From positions 18,943-82,942 of the forward strand of contig SVRI01000009.1 of the NCBI GenBank assembly GCA_015064895.1: a stretch of 64,000 bases of DNA. Direction: 5' to 3'. This document shows positions 9,483-17,762 of the stretch, piece after piece; positions within the stretch are counted from its first letter, which is position 1; each line of letters begins with the position of its first letter. The position numbers and the translations under genes are program-made. Below the pieces are notes generated by a model that saw only the letters and a program-made list of their open reading frames with translations, made no database searches and was not told the DNA's origin. Source of the stretch: Oscillospiraceae bacterium (GTDB lineage Bacteria > Bacillota > Clostridia > Oscillospirales > CAG-382).

Positions 9483-9629
9483 TTTCTTACACCTCCAAAT
9501 GTGGTAAATAATTCGGGATCTTGTCCCTCCCACAGACAAAACATTTTGTTTTGCCCTCGCAGCCTTTACGATTTGTCCGCACTATGGCAATCGCTTGCGG
9601 ACATAACTGCGATGAATTTCTTTGTGCTT

Positions 9630-10232
9630 TTAGGAATTTAAGGGTTCAACCTCATTTGCGTTCATTTCAACTGCTGTTTCCTTGCCGCCGATGAGTGCAG
9701 TTACCTTGATTCTTCCTGTTTCATTGTTGATTTCCTTAACTGTGGCAACAGAGCCTGCAAGGAAACCTGCGACTACGATTACGCTGTCGCCCACATTGTA
9801 TGCGGCTTCACGTACGCGTACGTCAACTCCGAGTGCCGCAACCTCTGCCTCTGTAAGAGGCACGGGGCGGGATCCCGGTCCGACAAAACCTGTAACACCG
9901 CGGATATTTCTGACCACGTGCCAGCTTTCGTCATTCATAATCATTTTTACGAGTACATAGCTGGGGAACATTTTATGTTCAGTAGGCTTCTTTTCTTTGG
10001 GAGCCTTCTTCACTTCGTTTCCGTCATCATCATACTCTACTTCAAGTGAATCGAAATATTCGTCTGCCTCTTCCTGTGAGTCAACAACAACTTCGATGGG
10101 GATTCTTGTCTCAAAAATGAGATTTTGAAGTCCTCTGTACTCAACAAGACGCTGGATATTTTCCGCAACCTTGTTTTCGTAGCCCGAATATGTGTGAACT
10201 ACATACCAGAGTGCCTGTGCTTCGTTAGACAT
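9630..10232 (-). CDS. nusG: Transcription termination/antitermination protein NusG
   Basis: ALWYVVHTYSGYENKVAENIQ... MFPSYVLVKMIMNDESWHVVRNIRGVTGFVGPGSRPVPL, KOW-type C-terminus; located next to secE. Confidence 0.97.
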   Translation of the reverse strand: MSNEAQALWYVVHTYSGYENKVAENIQRLVEYRGLQNLIFETRIPIEVVVDSQEEADEYFDSLEVEYDDDGNEVKKAPKEKKPTEHKMFPSYVLVKMIMNDESWHVVRNIRGVTGFVGPGSRPVPLTEAEVAALGVDVRVREAAYNVGDSVIVVAGFLAGSVATVKEINNETGRIKVTALIGGKETAVEMNANEVEPLNS

Positions 10233-10253
10233 AATTATTCTCCTTTTCGGAAA

Positions 10254-10463
10254 TTAAATAATTTTGCCGAGCCATTCCAAGAGCTTAGCGAAGCCTGTAT
10301 CAAGCAAGAAAATAGCCGCGCCAACTACGATGATTGACACAATTACGATACCGCTCTGCTTGAGTGTATCACCCTTTTCAGGCCATACAATCTTCTTGAA
10401 CTCACTCTTGTAGTCCTTGAAAAACTTTTTGATTTTCGATTCCTTCTTAATCTGATCTGCCAT
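10254..10463 (-). CDS. secE: Preprotein translocase subunit SecE
   Basis: FFKDYKSEFKKIVWPEKGDTLKQSGIVIVSIIVVGAAIFLLDTGFAKLL; synteny rpmG-secE-nusG. Confidence 0.95.
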   Translation of the reverse strand: MADQIKKESKIKKFFKDYKSEFKKIVWPEKGDTLKQSGIVIVSIIVVGAAIFLLDTGFAKLLEWLGKII

Positions 10464-10491
10464 TACTTCTTCCTCCTTTCAAATTCAATCC

Positions 10492-10641
10492 TTACTTGGA
10501 TTCCTTGTGAAGGGTGTGTTTACGGCAGAAACGACAATACTTGTTAAGTTCAATACGATCGGGATCGTTCTTCTTATTCTTTGTAGTGTCGTAATTTCTT
10601 TGTTTGCATTCTGTGCAAACGAGTGTGATTTTCACTCTCAT
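10492..10641 (-). CDS. rpmG: 50S ribosomal protein L33 (four-Cys zinc-binding type)
   Basis: Manual translation [49 protein letters not shown]. Absent from the ORF track because it is short (49 aa). Confidence 0.96.
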   Translation of the reverse strand: MRVKITLVCTECKQRNYDTTKNKKNDPDRIELNKYCRFCRKHTLHKESK

Positions 10642-10750
10642 TCTGTACACCTCCCGGTAAATATATGTGTTTTACCTCCCTCGAAAATGGAGCCTTATGC
10701 CATACCTTTTTTTGGGCATAACAAAAAAACTCTCCAACAGAGGTAGATAG

Positions 10751-10779
10751 ATTATACTACAAGGATTTTCATTTGTCAA
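10751..10779 (-). promoter_or_regulatory. Consensus vegetative promoter for rpmG-secE-nusG
   Basis: Minus strand TTGACA-17 bp-TATAAT. Confidence 0.8.
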
Positions 10780-10847
10780 GAGTTTTTTGAGAATTTTTTG
10801 TTTGGCGGTTTTCTTTGCTACAATGTATAAATATACACAACCTTTTT

Positions 10848-10970
10848 CTTCGTACTTTTGTCCCGAAACAAAAGTACCAAAAGTTCTCCGCTCAAAAGGA
10901 GAGATGGGCGGCGAGTCGCCGCTGACAAACCGTCATTTTGACGGCATACCGAAAACCGTCAAAATGACAA
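10848..10970. repeat. Multi-hairpin intergenic repeat element
   Basis: GTACTTTTGTCCCGAAACAAAAGTACCAAAA palindrome, TCTCCGCTCAAAAGGAGAGA, GGCGGCGAGTCGCCGC, and GTCATTTTGACGG...CCGTCAAAATGAC. Confidence 0.65.
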
Positions 10971-10973
10971 ATA

Positions 10974-11016
10974 TTGCTGTCGGGTTATCCCGACCCGCGG
11001 TGGCTTACCTCTCTCA
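10974..11016. repeat. 43-bp direct repeat, copy 1
   Basis: TTGCTGTCGGGTTATCCCGACCCGCGGTGGCTTACCTCTCTCA. Confidence 0.85.
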
Positions 11017-11066
11017 CTATTTGTGCGACACCAATAATTGGTGAATAGATGAAATGCCCCGTGTAT

Positions 11067-11109
11067 TTGCTGTCGGGTTTTCCCGACCCGCGGCGGCTTA
11101 CCTCTCTCA
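11067..11109. repeat. 43-bp direct repeat, copy 2
   Basis: TTGCTGTCGGGTTTTCCCGACCCGCGGCGGCTTACCTCTCTCA. Confidence 0.85.
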
Positions 11110-11255
11110 TTTGGTGTGGTGCAAAAACAAATGTCCACGGTTCTCTTTTCTTTTTGCCCTTGCAAAATCCCCTGCCCTGTGATATATTATATAATGTAAT
11201 AAAAATTACAAACGGGACGTCGAGGACGCCGTCCCTACGACAAAGACCACGCACT

Positions 11256-11394
11256 CATTTTGCCGTCCGCCTTATTGACGGCAAAATGAAATAACAATCG
11301 AGCACCGATGACAGGCTAAAGTCTTGCCCTGAAAGGTGCTAATACATTTTCTTTTTGCTTACTTTTTCTTTTTATCAAAGAAAAAGTAAGGGAG
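11256..11394. repeat. Multi-hairpin intergenic repeat element (reverse orientation)
   Basis: CATTTTGCCGTC...GACGGCAAAATG, then AGCACC...GGTGCT, then TTCTTTTTGCTTACTTTTTCTTTTTATCAAAGAAAAAGTAAG. Confidence 0.6.
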
Positions 11395-11399
11395 GTATT

Positions 11400-12032
11400 A
11401 TGTCACAAGGCTATAAAACAGTCCTCGCCGATTATGCCGAGGATTCATTTATCGAAAAAAAGAGCGAATTTATTTCCTACGTCAAGCGTGTTGAAAACGA
11501 AGACGAGGCAAAGGAATTTATCGCCTCCATAAAAAAGAAGCACGCAGATGCCACCCATAACTGCTATGCATATATATTAAAGGGAACGGAAATTGCTCGC
11601 TTTTCCGATGACGGCGAGCCTCAGGGTACGGCAGGCATGCCGATTCTTGAAGTTATCAAGCGTGAGGGCTTGGTCGGAGTTTGCGTTGTAGTCACAAGAT
11701 ACTTCGGCGGAATACTTCTGGGTGCAGGCGGACTTGTAAGAGCCTATGCCAAGGGTGCAAAAATCGGCATCGACAAGGCAGGAACGGCTGAATTCTGCGA
11801 ACATGTCACCTTCGACTTTGAGGTGTCATACAGCGATTACGAAAAAGTTTTGAGAGATTTAGACAAGCAAGGCGTTCTCAACGCAGGAGTAGATTTCGGC
11901 GAAAACGTTGTATTCCACCTTTCGTGCGTTGAGGAAAACTATCCCGGATTTCAAAGCTATGCCGCAGATCTGACGGGCGGTAAATGTGCACCTAAACTTA
12001 CAGGTAAAACTTTTGCACCCAAAACCACGTAA
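11400..12032 (+). CDS. YigZ/IMPACT family protein
   Basis: MSQGYKTVLADYAEDSFIEKKSEFISYVKRV...HNCYAYIL...RFSDDGEPQGTAGMPILEV...VVVTRYFGGILLGAGGLVRAYAKGA. Start taken after the GGAGG RBS. Confidence 0.93.
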   Translation: MSQGYKTVLADYAEDSFIEKKSEFISYVKRVENEDEAKEFIASIKKKHADATHNCYAYILKGTEIARFSDDGEPQGTAGMPILEVIKREGLVGVCVVVTRYFGGILLGAGGLVRAYAKGAKIGIDKAGTAEFCEHVTFDFEVSYSDYEKVLRDLDKQGVLNAGVDFGENVVFHLSCVEENYPGFQSYAADLTGGKCAPKLTGKTFAPKTT

Positions 12033-12085
12033 ATGCGTGGTTTTTTCTTTTACAAAAATTTTTTCAAAAAAAATTGAAAAACCTA

Positions 12086-12114
12086 TTGACAAAATCGAAA
12101 GTTGTTGTTATAAT
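12086..12114 (+). promoter_or_regulatory. Consensus vegetative promoter for the rubrerythrin gene
   Basis: TTGACA (12086-12091), 17-bp spacer, TATAAT (12109-12114). Confidence 0.8.
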
Positions 12115-12227
12115 AATTTTGTAATCAGTACAAAACAGTAAATTCCGAACAGAAATGTAATGGTTCGGCTGGTTACAGACATAAATTTAAAAATAATAAA
12201 ATTCTTACTTAAAAGGAGAAATGAAAA

Positions 12228-12812
12228 ATGAAAAAGTATGTATGTTCCGTATGCGGTTATGTTCACGAAGGTAATGAACCCCCCGAAAAGTGCCCCGTTT
12301 GTAAGGTTCCCGCAGAAAAGTTCAAGGAAATGGTAGAAGGTTCAGCTCTTGCAGCTGAACACGAATACGGTGTTTACGGCAAAACCGTAAAGAACAACCC
12401 CGATATTTCCGAAGAAGACAAAAAGTACATTTTTGAACAGCTTATGGCTAACTTCAACGGCGAATGTGCAGAAGTAGGTATGTACCTCTGCATGGCAAGA
12501 ATTGCTCACAGAGAAGGCTATCCCGAAGTAGGTCTCTACTGGGAAAAGGCTGCTTACGAAGAAGCTGAACACGCAGCAAAGTTTGCTGAACTCCTCGGCG
12601 AAGATCTCGAACCCAACATGAAGGCTACCACAAAGGACAACCTCAAGTGGAGAGTAGACTGCGAATACGGTGCAACTCAGGGCAAGTTCGACCTTGCTGC
12701 TTGTGCTAAGAAGAACGGTCTTGATGCTATCCATGACACTGTTCACGAAATGGCAAGAGATGAAGCTCGTCACGGCAGAGGTCTTGAAGGACTTCTTAAG
12801 AGATACTTCTAA
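12228..12812 (+). CDS. Rubrerythrin family protein with N-terminal rubredoxin domain (reverse rubrerythrin type)
   Basis: [32 protein letters not shown], then ferritin-like helices with EYGVYGKT...[16 protein letters not shown]...[15 protein letters not shown]. Confidence 0.93.
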   Translation: MKKYVCSVCGYVHEGNEPPEKCPVCKVPAEKFKEMVEGSALAAEHEYGVYGKTVKNNPDISEEDKKYIFEQLMANFNGECAEVGMYLCMARIAHREGYPEVGLYWEKAAYEEAEHAAKFAELLGEDLEPNMKATTKDNLKWRVDCEYGATQGKFDLAACAKKNGLDAIHDTVHEMARDEARHGRGLEGLLKRYF

Positions 12813-12825
12813 ATAAACAAAACAA

Positions 12826-12848
12826 AGGGTTCGGAATTTCCGAACCCT
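12826..12848 (+). terminator. Terminator of the rubrerythrin gene
   Basis: AGGGTTCGGAATTTCCGAACCCT followed by TCTCTTT. Confidence 0.75.
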
Positions 12849-12915
12849 TCTCTTTAATATAGTAAATTATACAAGCGCTTATCTATAATAGTATGTTCTC
12901 TTCAATCTGTTTATA

Positions 12916-13248
12916 CTAATGCATTTCAAATCCTACAATGTCAAAATCTTCTTGATTCGGGTTATACGTAACAGTTGCATCATAGTTTTTTGTAAAAATA
13001 TCGTCATATTCATCTGAAAATGTAATTTTTCCTGAAATTTCAAAAGTATTTTCGCTTGTTTCATCAACATTGTATGTAATATCTTTTAGGTTTGCCCTAT
13101 ATTCGTCTCCGATCCGCACCATAACGTAAGTTCTCAAAAATCCACACGCTTCATCTTCCAATGACATTGTTGTACCTTCGTCACCTCCACAAGCGCAAAG
13201 GATTGAAATCATTGTTAATACTAATAGCAAACTTAAAATCTTTTTCAT
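12916..13248 (-). CDS. Small lipoprotein, unknown function
   Basis: Likely start MKKILSLLLVLTMISILCACGGDEG (lipobox). The longer track ORF start reads antisense through a rubrerythrin remnant. Confidence 0.75.
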   Translation of the reverse strand: MKKILSLLLVLTMISILCACGGDEGTTMSLEDEACGFLRTYVMVRIGDEYRANLKDITYNVDETSENTFEISGKITFSDEYDDIFTKNYDATVTYNPNQEDFDIVGFEMH

Positions 13249-13413
13249 AATAAAATTCCTTTCTACATTTATTAGCATTATTATACTACAAACGTATATT
13301 GAAGTCAATAAAAATGTAATATTTGCAAATTTTGGATATTTACAAATATTGTGCAAAATACTGTGTATCATTAAAAAGCATACTTCAAACGCCCTATTTA
13401 TGCGGTAGGTCTG

Positions 13414-13470
13414 TGACGAAGCTCGCCACGGTCGTGGTCTTGAAGGACTTCTTAAGAGATACTTCAAATA
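13414..13470 (+). pseudogene. 3' remnant of a second rubrerythrin gene copy
   Basis: GAC GAA GCT CGC CAC GGT CGT GGT CTT GAA GGA CTT CTT AAG AGA TAC TTC AAA TAA = [18 protein letters not shown], matching the C-terminus of the intact gene. Confidence 0.85.
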
Positions 13471-13614
13471 ATCGAAATTCCATTATATCAAACCAAAAGA
13501 AGCAGATTTCTCTGCTTCTTTTTTTACGTCTTCCCTCTCAGCAGGGTTGTTTTTTGCATTTTTGTGTGATATAATATGGTTCAATCAACAAATAACACGA
13601 AATCGGGAGGCAAT

Positions 13615-15573
13615 ATGAAAAAAATATTCAGCAAACAAACCATATTTAATATATTGTCCTTCGTTGTCCTCCCGTTCATTATAAACATTGCCTTGGAATC
13701 GCTTGGAAGCAAGGACTTATTACACGGTTTTGAAAAGTTGTTTGCCGACCCGTACATTTTTCTGTGCAACACATTAATCATTGCCTCTACCCTCTCGATA
13801 GGTGTGTTTTTTAAACGCTTCCGAGTATTATGGCTCAGTCTTGTAAGCTTTTGCTGGATAGCACTCGGAACGGTAAACTATTTCATACTCTGCAACAGAA
13901 CCCTGCCGTTTACTGCATACGATTTGCGGTTGTTCAATTCATTACCGAACATTATAAAAAAATACTTGAGTCCGTTTTTGCTGGCAGTTGTTTGCCTGGG
14001 GCTGATTGCGGTAATTCTCGGCATATTCATAGTGTTTTTCAAGGCACTGGAATCACCGAAAAAAAAGACAAACTTCATAAAACAGGCAGCATACTTTGTA
14101 TTCACAATACTGTTAACCTTCACAAACCTCAAATATGCCGTCAATGCGGGGGTTCTTGAAACACGTTTTCCCGAGCTTGCCGGCTCCTTTGTGAAAAACG
14201 GTTTTGCATATTCATTTACAGTCAGCATAATGGATAACGGAATAAACAAGGTTGACAGGTATTCTGAAAAGCTCATCACTTCAATAACGGCAGAATTTGA
14301 AGAGTCCGACGCAAAGCAAGTCAAGACACCTAACATTGTTTTTGTTCAGATGGAATCCTTCTTTGACCTTAATTCTCTTAGCAGCGTAGAGTTCAGCGAG
14401 AACCCTGTTCCGAATTTCACCAAGCTCAAAGACGAATGTCAGGGCGGACTTCTCACCGTTCCCGTCATTGGTGCAGGCACGGCAAACACAGAGTTTGAAG
14501 TAGTAACCGGAATGAGAATTTCCGATTTCGGTGCCGGCGAATATCCGTACAAAACAATACTGACGGACACCGCCTGCGAAAGCATTGCGACAAATCTTAA
14601 AAACCATGGGTATACTTCCCACTTTATACACAACTACAAAGGCTCCTTTTACGGGCGTAACAAGGTCTATTCTTATCTTGGATACGACAACTTTATTTCA
14701 CTCGAATACATGTCAGGATACAAAAAGAACGGAAACGGCTGGGCAGAAGACCTTGTTCTTACCAAATACATAGAAGAATGTTTAAACTCCACGGAAGGAA
14801 GCGACCTTATTACTACCATTTCCGTTCAAGGACACGGTGGCTACAGCGGAGTTTCGGATTTTGAACGCCATGTTACTGTGACGAAATGTGAAAAAGAACA
14901 TCTTCATGAAGCTTACGAGTATTATGCCAACCAAATATATGAAATGGACACTTTTATAGGAAAGCTCATAGACACGGTTTCAAGCCGCGACGAAGAAACA
15001 ATCGTTGTCATTTACGGCGACCACCTGCCCTCTCTCGAAATTGAAAACGATGATTTATCAGGCAGAACCATTTATCAGACAGATTATATAATCTGGAATA
15101 ACATGGGCATAGAATACTCCGAGGAAAATATTGGTTCATATCAATTGAATTCCAAAATTCTAGAATCCATAAATGTAAAAGACGGTATAATCAATGCCTG
15201 CCACCAATACTACAAAAACGACAAGCAGTATTTATACAATCTCAAAGCTTTGGAATACGACATGCTGTACGGAAAGCATTATGCTTTTGACGGCAACAAT
15301 CCTTATGTCAAATCCGACATGTCCATAAACCAAAGAAAAATAACAATCTACGACATAAAACAAAAAAGCGACGACTCCGACATATACGTCATTAACGGCG
15401 AAGGCTTTACACAAGCAAGTCTCGTAAGAATTGGTTACCGTATAGTTTCCACACATTACATAGACGAAAACACTCTTGCATTCAGATGTACTCCCCGTGA
15501 TTCGGAAAAGGCAATTGCTGTATGGGAAAAGGATGCAGGCTCATCCAACACGGTTATGATTGAAAGCAAATAA
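13615..15573 (+). CDS. LTA synthase family protein (membrane sulfatase/phosphoglycerol transferase-like)
   Basis: N-terminal TM segments, then PNIVFVQMESFFDLNSL, GAGTANTEFEVVTGM, YGDHLPSLE; typical of LtaS-like sulfatases. Confidence 0.88.
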   Translation: MKKIFSKQTIFNILSFVVLPFIINIALESLGSKDLLHGFEKLFADPYIFLCNTLIIASTLSIGVFFKRFRVLWLSLVSFCWIALGTVNYFILCNRTLPFTAYDLRLFNSLPNIIKKYLSPFLLAVVCLGLIAVILGIFIVFFKALESPKKKTNFIKQAAYFVFTILLTFTNLKYAVNAGVLETRFPELAGSFVKNGFAYSFTVSIMDNGINKVDRYSEKLITSITAEFEESDAKQVKTPNIVFVQMESFFDLNSLSSVEFSENPVPNFTKLKDECQGGLLTVPVIGAGTANTEFEVVTGMRISDFGAGEYPYKTILTDTACESIATNLKNHGYTSHFIHNYKGSFYGRNKVYSYLGYDNFISLEYMSGYKKNGNGWAEDLVLTKYIEECLNSTEGSDLITTISVQGHGGYSGVSDFERHVTVTKCEKEHLHEAYEYYANQIYEMDTFIGKLIDTVSSRDEETIVVIYGDHLPSLEIENDDLSGRTIYQTDYIIWNNMGIEYSEENIGSYQLNSKILESINVKDGIINACHQYYKNDKQYLYNLKALEYDMLYGKHYAFDGNNPYVKSDMSINQRKITIYDIKQKSDDSDIYVINGEGFTQASLVRIGYRIVSTHYIDENTLAFRCTPRDSEKAIAVWEKDAGSSNTVMIESK

Positions 15574-15590
15574 ATAAACACGTCCAAAAA

Positions 15591-15620
15591 AGGGATGAGC
15601 TTCAAATGAAGCTCATCCCT
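15591..15620. terminator. Terminator downstream of the LtaS-like gene
   Basis: AGGGATGAGCTTCAAATGAAGCTCATCCCT stem-loop between convergent genes. Confidence 0.7.
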
Positions 15621-15636
15621 TGACTATATGTCTACA

Positions 15637-16509
15637 TCATGCATCGAGAAAATCTTGGAAGCCGGGTCCCTCAAGGATAACCCATTCCTTTCCGATTTCA
15701 GCGACAATAAAGTCCACAGTCTCCTCATAGCTGTTCTTTTTGCCGTCAATCTCGATTTCAACTTCAACCTTGTATGCCGACTTTACTTTCAGTTTTTCCA
15801 TTGATTCTATGAATTCTTCAAATTCACCCTGATCCTTTTCGCTATCAAGTTCAAACGTCAAATCCTCATAGTTCTCAATGATGTTTTTTAATTCATCCTG
15901 TAAATTCCGGGTTCTTCCTTTGGAAAGCTTTGCTGTATCTTTGATTTCATATTTGAGTTCCCAGTCGCCGTAAACATCTTCAAGAGCGTTATAAAAGTCA
16001 CCTATCAAAGCGTCTTCGGTATAGTCTTCCCAATCATATCTACCCTTGCCGTAACCATAGTAATCATACCCTATATCAGGTTCGTCGTTCCCGTTAGAGC
16101 TGAAGTTTGCCTTAAGAAGAATTTCGTGCAGCTTTGCAGCATCGCTGCCTTTATAATACTGACCAAATTCACCGCCGAAATACATGTTCGAAAGAAACTC
16201 GGAAACATCGTTTTCTTCATCGGCAATATAATCAAGATACGCTTCAACCTCTTCAACATACTGTTTTTTGCTGAATTTATTTCCCAACATAAGTACAACA
16301 ACCACCGCCGCAGCAACCAAAACAGTCGCAAGCACACAAATAAGTACAATTATACCTGCCTTACTCTTTTTCGGCTTTGCCTCGGAAACAGGCGAAGAAA
16401 CTTCGGGAGACTCGTTTGAATCGGTGCTTCCTGAAAGGATGGGGGTTCCACATTTCGGGCACTCTTTCTCATTGTCGGAAAATTGAAAACCGCAATTTCT
16501 GCAAAACAT
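15637..16509 (-). CDS. Zinc-ribbon membrane-anchored hypothetical protein
   Basis: MFCRNCGFQFSDNEKECPKCGTP zinc ribbon, single TM IIVLICVLATVLVAAAVVVVLMLG, extracytoplasmic domain. Confidence 0.7.
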   Translation of the reverse strand: MFCRNCGFQFSDNEKECPKCGTPILSGSTDSNESPEVSSPVSEAKPKKSKAGIIVLICVLATVLVAAAVVVVLMLGNKFSKKQYVEEVEAYLDYIADEENDVSEFLSNMYFGGEFGQYYKGSDAAKLHEILLKANFSSNGNDEPDIGYDYYGYGKGRYDWEDYTEDALIGDFYNALEDVYGDWELKYEIKDTAKLSKGRTRNLQDELKNIIENYEDLTFELDSEKDQGEFEEFIESMEKLKVKSAYKVEVEIEIDGKKNSYEETVDFIVAEIGKEWVILEGPGFQDFLDA

Positions 16510-16538
16510 AGTTTTTCTCCTTTATACGTATTGGAATT

Positions 16539-17516
16539 TTAAAAAAATGATTTACATTTCCCCTTTGCCTTTTCAAAAAGCCACGAAAAAGCAAAGCTAA
16601 ATGACATAAGAAATACAAAGAAAACAGGGAAACCAAGCCATGCACTAAACTTGGTAATGTCTATATTTTCCTGAACAATGTCGAGGAAAAACACATGCAT
16701 CATATAAATATTGAATGAATGATACGATATTGAAGAAATCCACTTGTTGCCTTTGGGTTCCTTCATCTTCATACACAAATAGAACACCGACATTGCGGCA
16801 ACGCCTATAAATACACTTCTGAAATCAGAATAGCTCTCAACGTGTGCTCTTGATTTCAGCGACGAAAACAGTGTAAGGAGATTAGTTGCCGTAACGCAAA
16901 GCACCCATACAACGGCGGGTATCCACTTTTTTATTTTGATTTCATCAATATAATGACGAATAACATACCCCATGATGAAATATCCTGCATAAACCGAACT
17001 GCCGATAAGCGGTATTTCATATGTTGCATGCATTTTCAGCATCTTGAGAACAAAGCTTACAGTCATGACAGCAATAAACAAAACCGAAAAATACTTCATG
17101 AGTTTTTTAGAATCACCGCTTACAAGCTTTTGCCAAAGCGGAATTGTAATGTATATACCGAACATTACAAACAAAAACCAAAAATGTACTCGTACCGGTG
17201 TTGCAAATATTTCCCTGAAATTATATCTCTGTCCTAAGTAGAAAAAATCCCACACTATAAACACTATTGTCCAGACAACTGTTTTTATCAGTATATTTAC
17301 CGTTCTCTTGTTGTTCTTCTTATAATCCGTCGGCTGCTCCAAAATGAGAGCACCGCTTATCATAAAAAACAACGGCACACTGATACGGCAAAGTCCGTTG
17401 AACAACAATGCACATATATACGAGTCCATCGGTAGTTTTGGATATTCCCTCATATACCAGTTTGAAATATGACCGAGAACCACCATAAAGCACGAAAAGA
17501 CTCTCAGATATTCCAA
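16539..17516 (-). CDS. Acyltransferase 3 family membrane protein
   Basis: EYLRVFSCFMVVLGHISNW...RISVPLFFMISGALIL...HFWFLFVMFGIYITIPLWQKLV. The track start is TTG; exact start uncertain. Confidence 0.85.
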   Translation of the reverse strand: MEYLRVFSCFMVVLGHISNWYMREYPKLPMDSYICALLFNGLCRISVPLFFMISGALILEQPTDYKKNNKRTVNILIKTVVWTIVFIVWDFFYLGQRYNFREIFATPVRVHFWFLFVMFGIYITIPLWQKLVSGDSKKLMKYFSVLFIAVMTVSFVLKMLKMHATYEIPLIGSSVYAGYFIMGYVIRHYIDEIKIKKWIPAVVWVLCVTATNLLTLFSSLKSRAHVESYSDFRSVFIGVAAMSVFYLCMKMKEPKGNKWISSISYHSFNIYMMHVFFLDIVQENIDITKFSAWLGFPVFFVFLMSFSFAFSWLFEKAKGKCKSFF

Positions 17517-17762
17517 ACGTTCATCCTTATGTGATATAACCGTTCACCTCACACAGCGTCAGTATGCTGCCGCAACAAAAAATGAACATTTTCGATTTGT
17601 TCCATCAAATTATACCGCTGTTCGTCAAAAAAGTCAATAGTTGTAAGATTTGAGTAAACTGTAATACATTGTTTCCGTAAATCAATAAAACTGTTGATAT
17701 GTCCGCAAAAACATGGTATAATCATAATGTGATCTGCACTATACCCACAAACACAACCTCAT

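Noticed and set aside
8253-9641. 462-aa plus-strand ORF
   Set aside because: Antisense to rplA/rplK and Cys/Asn-rich, typical of reverse translation of real genes; it also runs through a terminator and an intergenic repeat.
10959-11294. Several small ORFs (68-89 aa)
   Set aside because: Located in the repeat cluster; duplicated peptides such as REVSRRGSG come directly from the 43-bp repeat, not from a gene.
12916-13467. Long version (183 aa) of the lipoprotein ORF
   Set aside because: Its N-terminal 70+ residues come from reading antisense through the rubrerythrin remnant; the lipobox Met at 13248 is the sensible start.
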